Source: Rhizobium bangladeshense (lineage in GTDB: Bacteria; Pseudomonadota; Alphaproteobacteria; Rhizobiales; Rhizobiaceae). Taken from it: DNA of 64,000 nt. Below are positions 9,012 to 18,701 of this stretch, piece after piece. The position numbers and the translations under genes were made by a program. The stretch covers positions 310,001-374,000 of the forward strand of contig NZ_LYPL01000006.1 of assembly GCF_001662075.1 (NCBI RefSeq), written 5' to 3'. Position 1 is the first letter of the stretch. Every line of letters starts with the position of its first letter. The notes below the pieces were generated by a model. The model was given only the letters and a program-made list of their open reading frames with translations. It ran no database searches and was not told the DNA's origin.

Positions 9012-9974
9012 ATGAAATTGAAGACTGCACTCTTGAGTGCTACGATTCTTGCTGCCTGCATGTTCGGTTCGGCTTCGGCCGCCGGCCTGACCGTCGGTTT
9101 CTCGCAGATCGGCTCGGAATCGGGTTGGCGTGCGGCTGAAACGACCGTAACCAAGGAGCAGGCCAAGAAGCGGGGCATCGATCTGAAGTTTGCCGATGCC
9201 CAGCAGAAGCAGGAAAACCAGATCAAGGCCCTGCGCTCCTTCATCGCCCAGGGCGTCGACGCCATCCTGATTGCTCCGGTCGTCGAAACCGGTTGGGACG
9301 ATGTTCTCAAGGAAGCCAAGGAAGCCAAGATTCCGGTCATCCTGCTCGACCGCACGATCAAGGCTCCTGACGATCTCTACCTGACGGCTGTCACCTCGGA
9401 CCTCGTCCATGAAGGCAAGGTCGCCGGCGACTTCCTGGTCAAGACCGTTGGCGACAAGAAGTGCAATGTCGTCGAGTTGCAGGGCACGACCGGTTCGTCG
9501 CCGGCCATCGCCCGCAAGAAGGGCTTCGAAGAAGCTCTCGCCGGCCACGACAACCTCAAGATCGTTCGCAGCCAGACCGGCGACTTCACCCGTACCAAGG
9601 GTAAGGAAGTCATGGAAAGCTTCCTGAAGGCCGAGAATGGCGGCAAGGATATCTGCGCGCTTTACGCCCATAACGACGACATGGCGGTGGGCGCCATCCA
9701 GGCGATCAAGGAAGCCGGCCTGAAGCCCGGCAAGGACATCCTCGTCGTCTCGATCGACGCCGTGCCCGATATTTTCAAGGCAATGTCGGAAGGCGAGGCC
9801 AATGCCACGGTCGAGCTGACGCCGAATATGGCTGGTCCGGCCTTCGATGCGCTCGAAGCCTATCTGAAGGACAAGAAGGCTCCGGCGAAGTGGATCCAAA
9901 CGGAATCCAAGCTCTACACGCCAGCCGACGAGCCGATGAAGGTTTACGAAGAGAAGAAGGGTCAGGGCTACTGA
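9012..9974 (+). CDS. ytfQ: Sugar ABC transporter, periplasmic binding protein (YtfQ-like)
   Basis: A 320-aa periplasmic sugar-binding protein of the Peripla_BP_4 class. The signal peptide ends near GSASA. The mature protein begins GLTVGFSQIGSESGWR and contains VILLDRTIKA and ALYAHNDDMAVGAIQAI, close to E. coli YtfQ, which binds galactofuranose. A GGGAGGA ribosome site precedes the ATG. It heads an operon with ytfR, ytfT, yjfF and a GntR regulator. Galactofuranose is the family's known ligand. The ligand here is inferred, since no galactofuranose catabolic gene is nearby. Confidence 0.88.
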   Translation: MKLKTALLSATILAACMFGSASAAGLTVGFSQIGSESGWRAAETTVTKEQAKKRGIDLKFADAQQKQENQIKALRSFIAQGVDAILIAPVVETGWDDVLKEAKEAKIPVILLDRTIKAPDDLYLTAVTSDLVHEGKVAGDFLVKTVGDKKCNVVELQGTTGSSPAIARKKGFEEALAGHDNLKIVRSQTGDFTRTKGKEVMESFLKAENGGKDICALYAHNDDMAVGAIQAIKEAGLKPGKDILVVSIDAVPDIFKAMSEGEANATVELTPNMAGPAFDALEAYLKDKKAPAKWIQTESKLYTPADEPMKVYEEKKGQGY

Positions 9975-9987
9975 TTTGATCCTGGAA

Positions 9988-10016
9988 CCGTACCGGCCCA
10001 TCATGGACCGGTACGG
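9988..10016 (+). other. Stable hairpin between ytfQ and ytfR
   Basis: CCGTACCGG (9988-9996) and CCGGTACGG (10008-10016) are perfect complements, 14 bp after the ytfQ stop. A hairpin at this place often protects the binding-protein mRNA from 3' decay, which keeps the periplasmic protein in excess over the membrane parts. Confidence 0.6.
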
Positions 10017-10032
10017 ACCTGCCGGTGCCGGG

Positions 10033-10053
10033 CCGGGCGTCATGCCCGGTTTT
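10033..10053 (+). terminator. Weak terminator or attenuator between ytfQ and ytfR
   Basis: CCGGGC (10033-10038) pairs with GCCCGG (10044-10049) across a GTCAT loop and is followed by TTTT (10050-10053). Partial termination here would lower expression of the downstream ATPase and permeases relative to ytfQ. Confidence 0.45.
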
Positions 10054-10094
10054 GGCGCAGGCGCAAGGCGCAATATCAGGAAACAGCAGCCCTC

Positions 10095-11618
10095 ATGGTT
10101 CACAATAACGAGACTATTCTCGCAGCCTCGGCCATATCGAAATTCTTTCCCGGCGCCATCGCATTGGACAAGGTGGATTTCACGCTGCGCCGCGGCGAGG
10201 TTCATGCCCTTCTCGGCGAGAACGGTGCCGGCAAATCGACGCTGATCAAGTGCATCACCGGCGCCTACCATCGTGACGAAGGCAGCCTGATGCTGGACGG
10301 CCAGGAGATCAATCCGGCCAATACGCTCGCTGCCCAGAATCTCGGCATCGGCACCGTCTATCAGGAGGTCAACCTCCTCTCCAATCTGAGCGTCGCCGAA
10401 AATCTCTTTCTCGGCCGCCAGCCGAGGCGTTTTGGCATGACCGACGTGCGCGCGATGAACCGCAAGGCGCGCGAACTGCTTGTCGGTTACGGCATCGATA
10501 TCGACGTCACCGCCGAACTCAGTCGCTTCTCGGTCGCCGTCCAGCAGGTGGTCGCAATCGCCCGTGCCGTCGATCTCTCCGGCAAGGTGCTGATACTGGA
10601 TGAGCCGACGGCAAGCCTCGACAACCAGGAAGTGGCGCTGCTCTTCCGCATCATCGAGGATTTGAAGAAGCGTGGTCTCGGCATCGTCTTCATCACCCAT
10701 TTCCTCGAGCAGGTCTATGCGATCAGCGATCGCATCACCGTACTGCGCAACGGCAAGCTTGTCGGCACCCGCGACGCCGCCGATCTGCCGCGCCAGGGCC
10801 TGATCGCTATGATGCTTGGCCGCGAGCTCGCCCAGGCCGAAGAGACGGTTAGGAAACACAGCATAGCGGCGGGCGAGGTCCGCTACAGATTTGCCGGCTA
10901 CGGCAAACGCGGCAAGGTCAAACCCTTCGATCTCGATGTGCGCGCGGGCGAGGTGGTCGGCATCGCCGGCCTGCTCGGCTCCGGGCGCACCGAAACCGCC
11001 GAACTGCTCTTCGGCGTCGAGCATGCCGATAGCGGCAGCGCCACGATCGACGGCCAGCCTGCAACCCTCTCCAGCCCGCGCGCGGCGATCGAAAAGGGCT
11101 TCGGCTTCTGCCCCGAGGACCGCAAGACCGATGGCATCGTCGGCGACCTGTCGATCAGGGAAAATATCGCCTTGGCACTGCAGGCCCGCCGCGGCTGGAC
11201 CCGGCCGCTGTCGCGCGCCGAGCAGAATGCGCTGGCCGACCGCTACATCAAGGCGCTCGACATCAGAACGACCGACCGTGAAAAGCCAATCCGGCTGCTC
11301 TCCGGCGGCAACCAGCAGAAGGCGATCCTCGCCCGCTGGCTGGCGACCAATCCCAAGTTCCTCATCCTCGACGAGCCAACCCGCGGCATCGACGTCGGCG
11401 CCCATGCCGAGATCATCCGGCTCATCGAACAGCTCTGCGCCGAAGGCATGTCATTGATCGTAATTTCCTCAGAACTTGAAGAGCTTGTCGCCTATAGTTC
11501 ACGTGTTATCGTACTTCGCGACAGGCAGCATATCGCCGAACTCACCGGCGAGCGCATCACCGCCGCCGGTATCGTCGATGCCATTGCCGCCGCCGAACAC
11601 AAGACGGAGGACGCATGA
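10095..11618 (+). CDS. ytfR: Sugar ABC transporter, ATP-binding protein (YtfR-like)
   Basis: A 507-aa double-ABC ATPase. Domain 1 has Walker A GENGAGKST and Walker B VLILDEPTASLD but a changed signature (SVAVQQVVAIARA). Domain 2 has signature LLSGGNQQKA and Walker B FLILDEPTRGID. This mix is usual for the monosaccharide importer class (MglA, RbsA, YtfR). It energises the YtfT/YjfF channel fed by YtfQ. The downstream permease starts within its last codons (ATGA overlap at 11615). Confidence 0.9.
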   Translation: MVHNNETILAASAISKFFPGAIALDKVDFTLRRGEVHALLGENGAGKSTLIKCITGAYHRDEGSLMLDGQEINPANTLAAQNLGIGTVYQEVNLLSNLSVAENLFLGRQPRRFGMTDVRAMNRKARELLVGYGIDIDVTAELSRFSVAVQQVVAIARAVDLSGKVLILDEPTASLDNQEVALLFRIIEDLKKRGLGIVFITHFLEQVYAISDRITVLRNGKLVGTRDAADLPRQGLIAMMLGRELAQAEETVRKHSIAAGEVRYRFAGYGKRGKVKPFDLDVRAGEVVGIAGLLGSGRTETAELLFGVEHADSGSATIDGQPATLSSPRAAIEKGFGFCPEDRKTDGIVGDLSIRENIALALQARRGWTRPLSRAEQNALADRYIKALDIRTTDREKPIRLLSGGNQQKAILARWLATNPKFLILDEPTRGIDVGAHAEIIRLIEQLCAEGMSLIVISSELEELVAYSSRVIVLRDRQHIAELTGERITAAGIVDAIAAAEHKTEDA

Positions 11619-12628
11619 AATCCTCCCGGAACGCGCTGGCCTACCGCCTGGCGCCGCAATTGATCGCTCTCGCTGTCATTCTTTTGTTAAATTTCATAAC
11701 TTCACCGCAGTTTTTTAATGTGGTGGTTCAGAATGGACGCCTCTATGGCAGCCTGATCGACGTGCTCAATCGCGGCGCGCCGGTGGCGCTCTTGGCGATC
11801 GGCATGACGCTAGTGATTGCCACCAAAGGCATCGACCTGTCCGTCGGCGCGATCATCGCCATCTGCGGCGCCGTTGCCGCATCATCGATCGTGTCCGGAA
11901 ATTCAGTTGCCTACACCATTCTGTTGACGCTGGCGATCGGGCTTGCCTGCGGCGTCTGGAACGGTTTCCTGGTGGCGATCCTCAACATCCAGCCGATTAT
12001 CGCCACGCTGGTGCTGATGGTCGCCGGCCGCGGCATCGCCCAGCTCATCACCGAGGGCGCCATCCTGACCTTCAACGATGACGGTCTGATCTTCTTCGGC
12101 AGCGGTTCCATGGCTCTGTTGCCGATGCCTGTGGTCATCTGGCTGCTCGTCGGGTTGCTCGTCATCCTGCTCGTCCGCCGCACGGCGCTCGGCATGCTGC
12201 TCGAAGCCGTCGGCATCAACCGCCGCGCCAGCACGCTCTCCGGCATCCAGACGCCGGTGCTGCTGATGGCCGTCTATATGCTGAGCGGGCTCTGCGCCTC
12301 GATCGCGGGCGTCATCGTCGCGGCCGACATCAAGGGCGCCGACGCCAACAATGCCGGTCTCTGGCTGGAACTTGACGCCATTCTCGCCGTTGTCGTCGGC
12401 GGCAATTCGCTGCTCGGCGGTCGCTTCAGCATCGTGGGATCGCTGATCGGCGCCATGATCATCCAGGCTGTCAATACGGGTATCCTGTCCTCCGGCTTTC
12501 CGCCCGAATTCAATCTGATCATCAAGGCGGTGATCATCATCGTGATCCTCGTCATCCAGTCGCCGGCGGTGCAGTCGCTCGCCATCTTTGCCAGCCGCCG
12601 GCAGGGCGGAAGGGAGCAGCCGAAATGA
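11615..12628 (+). CDS. ytfT: Sugar ABC transporter permease (YtfT-like)
   Basis: A 337-aa BPD_transp_2 permease with repeated hydrophobic helices and the conserved stretch GMTLVIATKGIDLSVGAI at about residues 62-79, which marks the RbsC/YtfT group. It overlaps ytfR by 4 bp and yjfF by 4 bp, so the set is translated as a unit. It probably pairs with YjfF to form a heterodimeric channel. Confidence 0.9.
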   Translation: MKSSRNALAYRLAPQLIALAVILLLNFITSPQFFNVVVQNGRLYGSLIDVLNRGAPVALLAIGMTLVIATKGIDLSVGAIIAICGAVAASSIVSGNSVAYTILLTLAIGLACGVWNGFLVAILNIQPIIATLVLMVAGRGIAQLITEGAILTFNDDGLIFFGSGSMALLPMPVVIWLLVGLLVILLVRRTALGMLLEAVGINRRASTLSGIQTPVLLMAVYMLSGLCASIAGVIVAADIKGADANNAGLWLELDAILAVVVGGNSLLGGRFSIVGSLIGAMIIQAVNTGILSSGFPPEFNLIIKAVIIIVILVIQSPAVQSLAIFASRRQGGREQPK

Positions 12629-13593
12629 ACTCCAAATACCTGCCGCTGCTTGCGACCATCGTCATCTTCGTGCTCGCCTATGCCGGCTGCACGCTGCAAT
12701 ATCCGAATATGCTGTCGACGCGCGTCATCGGCAATCTTTTGACCGACAACGCCTTCCTCGGCATTGCCGCGGTCGGCATGACCTTCGTCATCATTTCCGG
12801 CGGCATCGATCTGTCGATCGGCTCGATCATCGCATTTACCGGCGTCTTCCTCGCCGTTATCCTGCAGAACAGTTCCATTCATCCGCTGCTCGCCTTCGCG
12901 ATCGTCCTCGTCATCACCACCGCCTTCGGTGCCGTCATGGGCGCGATCATCCATTATCTCGAAATGCCGGCCTTTATCGTCACACTTGCAGGTATGTTCC
13001 TGGCGCGCGGTATCGCCTTCGTGCTCTCGATCGACAGCATTCCGATCAATCACGACTATTATTCGACGCTGACGAGCCTCTATTGGCGGCTGCCCGGAGG
13101 CGGGCGGTTGACGCTGATCGGCGCCGTCATGCTTCTGGTTTTCGCTGCCGGCATCTTCATCGCCCACCGCACCCGCTTCGGCACCAATGTCTATGCGCTC
13201 GGCGGCGGTCCGCAGACGGCGCGGCTGATGGGCGTGCCGGTCGGCCGCACGACGATCCAGATCTATGCGCTGTCGGGTTTTCTCGCCGGCCTATCCGGAA
13301 TCGTTTTTTCGCTGTACACCTCTGCTGGATATTCTCTTGCGGCGGTCGGCGTCGAGCTCGACGCCATCGCGGCAGTCGTCATCGGAGGGACGCTGCTGAC
13401 CGGAGGAGCGGGATTCGTTGCGGGAACCTTGATCGGTATCCTGATCCAGGGGCTCATTCAGACCTACATCACCTTCGACGGCACGCTGTCGAGCTGGTGG
13501 ACGAAGATCCTGATCGGCCTTCTGCTGTTTGCATTCATCCTGATGCAGAAGGCGATCCTGTTCCTTTCCAGTTTGAACAAGAGGTATGCCTGA
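12625..13593 (+). CDS. yjfF: Sugar ABC transporter permease (YjfF-like)
   Basis: A 322-aa second permease of the same importer, with GMTFVIISGGIDLSIGSII at about residues 51-69 and the LSGFLAGLSGIVFSLYT segment typical of YjfF. It overlaps ytfT by ATGA at its start, and the regulator gene begins inside its last eight bases. The two permeases are paralogues, in line with the two-permease layout of the E. coli ytf operon. Confidence 0.9.
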   Translation: MNSKYLPLLATIVIFVLAYAGCTLQYPNMLSTRVIGNLLTDNAFLGIAAVGMTFVIISGGIDLSIGSIIAFTGVFLAVILQNSSIHPLLAFAIVLVITTAFGAVMGAIIHYLEMPAFIVTLAGMFLARGIAFVLSIDSIPINHDYYSTLTSLYWRLPGGGRLTLIGAVMLLVFAAGIFIAHRTRFGTNVYALGGGPQTARLMGVPVGRTTIQIYALSGFLAGLSGIVFSLYTSAGYSLAAVGVELDAIAAVVIGGTLLTGGAGFVAGTLIGILIQGLIQTYITFDGTLSSWWTKILIGLLLFAFILMQKAILFLSSLNKRYA

Positions 13594-14395
13594 GAGGGAG
13601 ACGGATCGCTTGCGCAACAAATTGATCGAGACTCGCAAGACAGGGCGCCGGACGCGGACAAGCCACGCACAGGTGGTCGACGAGCTCGGCAAGGCGATCG
13701 TCGCCGGCACCTATCCCGTCGGCTCGATCCTGCCGGGCGATACGGAACTGGCGCAACGCTTCAAGGTGTCGCGCACGGTCTTGCGCGAGACGATGAAGAC
13801 GCTCGCTGCCAAGGGCATGGTCGTCGCCAAGGCGCGCGTCGGTACGCGTGTGACCGAGAAGAACCTCTGGAACATGTTCGACAGCGAGATCATTGCCTGG
13901 CACTTCGACAGTGGCGTGACGGAAGAATTCCTGTTGCAGCTTTACGATATCCGGCTTGCCGTCGAACCCTTCGCCGCCGGCCTCGTCGCCGAGAGGGCCA
14001 ATGCCGAGGAAATCGAGACGTTGCGCGGGCTGGCGGAGGAGATGGCGGCGAGCGACCATACCGCCGACAGCCTGGCGCTCGCCGACCTGCACTTTCACCT
14101 GGCGCTCGCTGAAGCCTCGCACAATCCCTTCATGCGCACGCTCGGCAGCCTCATCGAGGCGGCTCTCGTCGGCATGTTCCGCATCAGTACGCCGCCTTCC
14201 GAAAATGGGTTTGCCAATATTGCCGACACCCATATGCGCATCGTCGATGCCATCGCTGCCGGTGATAGCGCCGCCGCGCGCCGGGCGATGGAGGTCGTCA
14301 TCTTGGACGGCCGCGATCATGTGCGCGAATCCTTTGCGACCAGCGGCTCTCCTGATGTCATGGAGCCGCTTTCGCCGGAAATTTCACCTAAGTAG
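13586..14395 (+). CDS. FCD-domain GntR regulator of the sugar importer
   Basis: A 269-aa regulator with an N-terminal winged HTH (LPGDTELAQRFKVSRTVLRE, wing KARVGTRV) and a C-terminal FCD domain containing the metal/ligand-type motif DLHFHLALAEASHN. It resembles DgoR-type repressors of sugar-acid genes. Its ATG at 13586 lies inside the end of yjfF, so it is translationally coupled to the transporter it probably controls, giving a feedback arrangement. The effector is unknown but may be the imported sugar or a derivative. Confidence 0.87.
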   Translation: MPERETDRLRNKLIETRKTGRRTRTSHAQVVDELGKAIVAGTYPVGSILPGDTELAQRFKVSRTVLRETMKTLAAKGMVVAKARVGTRVTEKNLWNMFDSEIIAWHFDSGVTEEFLLQLYDIRLAVEPFAAGLVAERANAEEIETLRGLAEEMAASDHTADSLALADLHFHLALAEASHNPFMRTLGSLIEAALVGMFRISTPPSENGFANIADTHMRIVDAIAAGDSAAARRAMEVVILDGRDHVRESFATSGSPDVMEPLSPEISPK

Positions 14396-14415
14396 GGGCT
14401 TTGCCTGAGCTGTGG

Positions 14416-14443
14416 CTTTGCGCTTCTTTGGAGACGCGCAAAG
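14416..14443 (+). terminator. Hairpin after the sugar operon (possible terminator)
   Basis: CTTTGCGC (14416-14423) and GCGCAAAG (14436-14443) form a perfect 8-bp stem, 20 bp after the regulator stop. No T-run follows, so termination, if any, may need Rho. The rest of the gap up to glmU shows nothing clear. Confidence 0.35.
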
Positions 14444-14559
14444 TACGCCGCCGCACTTCGATCCTTCTATCGCGGCGGCCGAAAATCGATTCCGATTTCA
14501 GGAATTATGCAGTATGAGGCAGCAAAGCCGCCTTATCGCGCGGATTCGCGGAGCAGATC

Positions 14560-15921
14560 ATGGAACGTACTTGCCTTGCCGTCATCCTTGCTGCCGGTGA
14601 CAGCACGCGGATGAAATCCTCGAAATCGAAGGTGCTGCATCCGGTCGCCGGGCGGCCGATGATCGCCCACGTGGTCGAGGCGGTCGCTTCCGCCGGCATT
14701 TCCTCCGTCGCCCTTGTCGTAGGCCGCGACGCCGAGGAGGTGGCAAAGGCCGCCAGCATCGATGGTGTCGGCGTCGAATCCTATCTCCAGCAGCAGCGCC
14801 TCGGCACCGGCCATGCGGTGCTGGCGGCGCGCGAAGCGATCGCCAGGGGGTATGATGATATCCTCGTCACCTATGGCGACGTGCCGCTGCAGACCGACGG
14901 CCCGCTGAAAGCCGCCCGCCAGGGTCTTGCCGATGGCAGCGACATCGTCGTCATCGGCTTTCACACCGACCGTCCGACCGGCTATGGCCGGCTTCTCGTC
15001 AAGGACGGCGAATTGATCGCCATCCGCGAGGAGAAGGATGCGACCGATGCCGAGCGCGCTGTCACCTGGTGCAACAGCGGGCTGATGGCGATCAACGGCC
15101 GCAAGGCGCTCGATCTGCTCTCGCGCATCGGCAATGCCAATGCCAAGGGCGAATTCTATCTGACCGATCTCGTCGAGATCGCCCGCTCGCTCGGCGGCCG
15201 CGTCACTGCCGTCGACGCCCCCGAAATCGAGATGACCGGCTGCAACAACCGCGCCGAACTCGCCGTCATCGAGCGCTTCTGGCAGGAGCGCCGCCGCCGC
15301 GAGATGATGCTGGCGGGCGTCACCATGATCGCACCGGAAACGGTGTTCCTCTCCTACGATACCGTCATCGGCCAGGATGCGCTGATCGAACCGAATGTTG
15401 TCTTCGGTCCCGGCGCGGTGATCAACAGCGGCGCCGTCATTCACGCCTTCTCGCATATCGAAGGCGCCCATGTCAGTGAGGGCGCTACCGTCGGCCCCTT
15501 CGCGCGACTGCGGCCGGGGGCCGATCTCGCCAATGGTTCCAAGGTCGGCAATTTCTGCGAGGTGAAGAACGGCCGGATCGGCGAGGGCGCCAAGGTCAAC
15601 CATCTCACTTACATCGGCGATGCCGTCATCGGCGCCGGCAGCAATATCGGCGCCGGCACGATCACCTGCAATTATGACGGGGTCAACAAAAGCGAGACGG
15701 TGATCGGCGAGAACGCCTTTATCGGCTCCAACTCCTCGCTGGTCGCGCCGGTGACGATCGGCGACGGCGCCTATGTCGGCTCCGGCAGCGTCATCACCGC
15801 CGACGTGCCGGCCGATGCGCTGGCCCTCGGCCGCGCCCGCCAGGAGATCAAGCCCGGTCGCGCGTCCTTGCTGCGCGAACGCGCGCTCACCATCAAGGCG
15901 GCAAAGAAGGCGAAAGCCTGA
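14560..15921 (+). CDS. glmU: Bifunctional GlmU (GlcNAc-1-P uridyltransferase / GlcN-1-P acetyltransferase)
   Basis: A 453-aa cytoplasmic enzyme for the last two steps of UDP-GlcNAc synthesis, needed for peptidoglycan and lipid A. The N-terminal pyrophosphorylase domain starts with [11 protein letters not shown] and has [10 protein letters not shown]. The C-terminal half is a left-handed beta helix with hexapeptide repeats ([26 protein letters not shown]) carrying the acetyltransferase site. Length is normal. glmS lies 110 bp downstream on the same strand, placing consecutive steps of one pathway together. Confidence 0.97.
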   Translation: MERTCLAVILAAGDSTRMKSSKSKVLHPVAGRPMIAHVVEAVASAGISSVALVVGRDAEEVAKAASIDGVGVESYLQQQRLGTGHAVLAAREAIARGYDDILVTYGDVPLQTDGPLKAARQGLADGSDIVVIGFHTDRPTGYGRLLVKDGELIAIREEKDATDAERAVTWCNSGLMAINGRKALDLLSRIGNANAKGEFYLTDLVEIARSLGGRVTAVDAPEIEMTGCNNRAELAVIERFWQERRRREMMLAGVTMIAPETVFLSYDTVIGQDALIEPNVVFGPGAVINSGAVIHAFSHIEGAHVSEGATVGPFARLRPGADLANGSKVGNFCEVKNGRIGEGAKVNHLTYIGDAVIGAGSNIGAGTITCNYDGVNKSETVIGENAFIGSNSSLVAPVTIGDGAYVGSGSVITADVPADALALGRARQEIKPGRASLLRERALTIKAAKKAKA

Positions 15922-16031
15922 GGGACGCTTTGCGTAACCGGCGGAAATTGAAAGTGACCGCCGAGGCCATTGAGAAATAAGCGGAAATCGTTAGGACTGG
16001 CCTCGTTATCGAAGGCTTATGGGGATATTGC

Positions 16032-17858
16032 ATGTGCGGAATTGTGGGGATCGTCGGAACTCAGCCTGTCGCCGGGCGCCTGGTCGATGCGCTGAAGCGT
16101 CTCGAATATCGCGGTTATGATTCCGCCGGCGTCGCCACCATCCATGAGGGCGTGATGGATCGCCGCCGCGCCGAGGGCAAGCTCTTCAATCTCGAAAAAC
16201 GCCTCGATGCGGAACCGCTGCCGGGTCTGGTCGGAATCGCCCATACCCGCTGGGCCACTCATGGCGTGCCGAACGAGACCAATGCCCATCCGCATTTCGT
16301 CGAAGGCGTCGCCGTCGTCCATAACGGCATCATCGAGAATTTCTCCGAGCTTCGTGACGAGTTGACCGCGGACGGCTCGGTCTTCGAAACCCAGACCGAC
16401 ACCGAGGTCGTCGCCCAGCTGATGGCAAAATATGTGCGCGAGGGCTTCGATCCGCGCGCCGCCATGCTGAAGATGCTGAACCGCGTGACCGGCGCCTATG
16501 CGCTGGCCGTCATGCTCAAGGCCGATCCCGGCACGATCATGGCCGCCCGTTCCGGCCCGCCGCTTGCCGTCGGCTACGGCCGCGGCGAGATGTTTCTCGG
16601 CTCGGACGCCATCGCGCTCTCGCCCTTCACCAACGAAATCACCTATCTCGTCGACGGCGACTGCGCCGTCATCACGCGGGATAGCGTCTCGGTGGTCGAT
16701 TTCACCGGCAAGCCGGTCAAGCGCGCCCGCCAGATCTCGCAGGCGACCGCCTATGTCGTCGACAAGGGCAACCACCGCCACTTCATGGAAAAGGAAATCT
16801 ACGAGCAGCCGGAGGTGATCTCCCACGCGCTCAGCCACTATGTGGATTTCGCGGAGAACACGATCGGCGCCAACGCCGCGGCGATCGATTTCAAAGCGGC
16901 GAGCGGCCTGGCGATTTCTGCCTGCGGCACCGCCTATCTTGCCGGTCTCGTCGGCAAATACTGGTTCGAGCGATATGCCCGACTGCCGGTGGAGATCGAC
17001 GTCGCCTCGGAATTCCGCTATCGCGAAATGCCGCTTTCGCCGTCGCAGGCAGCGCTCTTCATCTCCCAGTCCGGCGAGACCGCCGATACGCTGGCATCGC
17101 TGCGCTATTGCCGGGAGAACGGCCTGAAGATCGGCGCAGTCGTCAATGTCCGCGAATCGACGATCGCCCGCGAATCCGACGCCGTCTTCCCGATCATGGC
17201 TGGCCCCGAAATCGGCGTCGCCTCGACCAAGGCCTTCACCTGCCAGCTTGCTGTGCTGGCGTCGCTGGCGATCGGCGCCGGCAAGGCACGTGGCACGGTG
17301 AGCGCTGAGGAGGAGAGGGCGCTGGTGCGTCATCTCGCCGAAATGCCGCGCATCATGAGCCGGGTGCTCAACCTCATCCAGCCGCAGATGGAAAGCCTTT
17401 CACGCGAACTGTCGAAATGTAAGGACGTGCTTTATCTTGGCCGCGGCACCAGCTTCCCGCTCGCCATGGAAGGCGCGCTGAAGCTCAAGGAAATCTCCTA
17501 CATCCACGCCGAAGGTTATGCCGCCGGCGAATTGAAGCATGGGCCGATCGCGCTGATCGACGAGAACATGCCCGTCATCGTCATCGCCCCCTACGATCGT
17601 TTCTTCGAAAAGACCGTCTCGAACATGCAGGAGGTTGCAGCCCGCGGCGGCCGTATCATCTTCATCACCGACGAGGCGGGTGCGGCAGCCTCGAAACTGC
17701 CGACGATGGCGACGATCACCCTTCCCGTGGTCGACGAAATCATCGCGCCGATGATCTTCTCGCTGCCGATCCAGCTGCTCGCCTATCACACCGCTGTCTT
17801 CATGGGCACCGATGTCGACCAGCCCCGCAATCTGGCGAAATCGGTGACCGTGGAATAA
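16032..17858 (+). CDS. glmS: Glutamine--fructose-6-phosphate aminotransferase
   Basis: A 608-aa enzyme making glucosamine-6-phosphate from fructose-6-P and glutamine, the entry to amino-sugar synthesis. It begins MCGIVGIVG, so Cys2 becomes the N-terminal glutaminase nucleophile after Met removal. HTRWATHG follows in the glutaminase domain. Two SIS isomerase domains come next (ISQSGETADTLASLR and the GRGTSFPLAMEGALKLKE region), and the C-terminus is DVDQPRNLAKSVTVE as in the family. No glmS ribozyme-like leader was seen in the 110-bp gap upstream. Confidence 0.97.
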   Translation: MCGIVGIVGTQPVAGRLVDALKRLEYRGYDSAGVATIHEGVMDRRRAEGKLFNLEKRLDAEPLPGLVGIAHTRWATHGVPNETNAHPHFVEGVAVVHNGIIENFSELRDELTADGSVFETQTDTEVVAQLMAKYVREGFDPRAAMLKMLNRVTGAYALAVMLKADPGTIMAARSGPPLAVGYGRGEMFLGSDAIALSPFTNEITYLVDGDCAVITRDSVSVVDFTGKPVKRARQISQATAYVVDKGNHRHFMEKEIYEQPEVISHALSHYVDFAENTIGANAAAIDFKAASGLAISACGTAYLAGLVGKYWFERYARLPVEIDVASEFRYREMPLSPSQAALFISQSGETADTLASLRYCRENGLKIGAVVNVRESTIARESDAVFPIMAGPEIGVASTKAFTCQLAVLASLAIGAGKARGTVSAEEERALVRHLAEMPRIMSRVLNLIQPQMESLSRELSKCKDVLYLGRGTSFPLAMEGALKLKEISYIHAEGYAAGELKHGPIALIDENMPVIVIAPYDRFFEKTVSNMQEVAARGGRIIFITDEAGAAASKLPTMATITLPVVDEIIAPMIFSLPIQLLAYHTAVFMGTDVDQPRNLAKSVTVE

Positions 17859-17993
17859 GCCTTTAGGGTTGGGATCTTCGCGCCGAAACATATTGTGCGG
17901 CGCCCCGAATTCTGGCAATTTTGGTGTACGGACAAGGGGGAAGGGCCGGTATTCCGGCCCGTCCAGGACTGAGATGGAGTTCATCAGGAAACG

Positions 17994-18701
17994 ATGGCCG
18001 ACAACGCCCCCAGAATGCCGGTCGCGACCCGGCTGAGGAATAATTTTCTCGCAGGCCTGATCATCTGCGCGCCGATCGCGATTACCATCTGGCTGACCTG
18101 GACATTCATCCACTGGTCGGACAGCTGGGTCAGGCCCTATATTCCGGCACGCTGGAATCCGGAAAGCTATCTCAATTTCGCCATTCCCGGTTTCGGCTTG
18201 TTGACTGCCGTCGTGCTGATCACCGTCGTTGGCTTCCTCGGCAAGAACCTCATCGGCCAGAGCATCGTCGGTTTCGGCGAATCGATCGTCCAGCGCATGC
18301 CGCTGGTGCGGACGATCTACAGAAGCGTGAAGCAGATTTTCGAAACCGTGCTGAAGGAGCAGTCGAACTCCTTCAAGAAAGTCGGCCTCATCGAATATCC
18401 AAGTCCAGGTCTCTGGGCACTGGTTTTCGTCGCCACCGACGCCAAAGGTGAAATCGCGTCTAAGTTCAATGCCATGGGCCAGGATATGGTGGCGGTCTTC
18501 CTGCCGCCGACGCCGGTGCCGACGGCTGGTTTCCTCGTCTTCGTTCCACGTGAGAAGATCGTCTTGCTCGACATGTCGCCGGAAGATGCCGCCAAGTTCC
18601 TGATTTCGGGCGGTCTGGTGGCTCCTGAAACCCCGCAGCCGGAGCCGAAGCAGAAGCATTTGCCGCGGCCGAAGCCGGTGGCGGTTTCCAAGGCTGATTA
18701 A
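17994..18701 (+). CDS. DUF502 family membrane protein
   Basis: A 235-aa conserved protein of unknown function. Two N-terminal hydrophobic segments (around GLIICAPIAITIWLTW and FGLLTAVVLITVVGFLG) are followed by the family motif QRMPLVRTIYRSVKQIFET and a soluble C-terminal region ending in a basic, proline-rich tail. It is an inner-membrane protein found widely in proteobacteria. Its stop overlaps the stop of recG by 2 bp, tail to tail. A small GGGCCGG-TATT-CCGGCCC hairpin lies upstream at 17943-17960. Confidence 0.85.
   Translation: MADNAPRMPVATRLRNNFLAGLIICAPIAITIWLTWTFIHWSDSWVRPYIPARWNPESYLNFAIPGFGLLTAVVLITVVGFLGKNLIGQSIVGFGESIVQRMPLVRTIYRSVKQIFETVLKEQSNSFKKVGLIEYPSPGLWALVFVATDAKGEIASKFNAMGQDMVAVFLPPTPVPTAGFLVFVPREKIVLLDMSPEDAAKFLISGGLVAPETPQPEPKQKHLPRPKPVAVSKAD

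Noticed and set aside
8946..11405. Long open frame on the minus strand (819 codons) across the sugar operon
   Set aside because: It lies antisense to ytfQ and ytfR, which have signal peptide, Walker motifs and ribosome sites. Long antisense frames are expected from high-GC codon bias.
15922..16031. glmS ribozyme or riboswitch before glmS
   Set aside because: The 110-bp gap lacks the conserved core and pairing of a glmS ribozyme, which is mainly found in Gram-positive bacteria.
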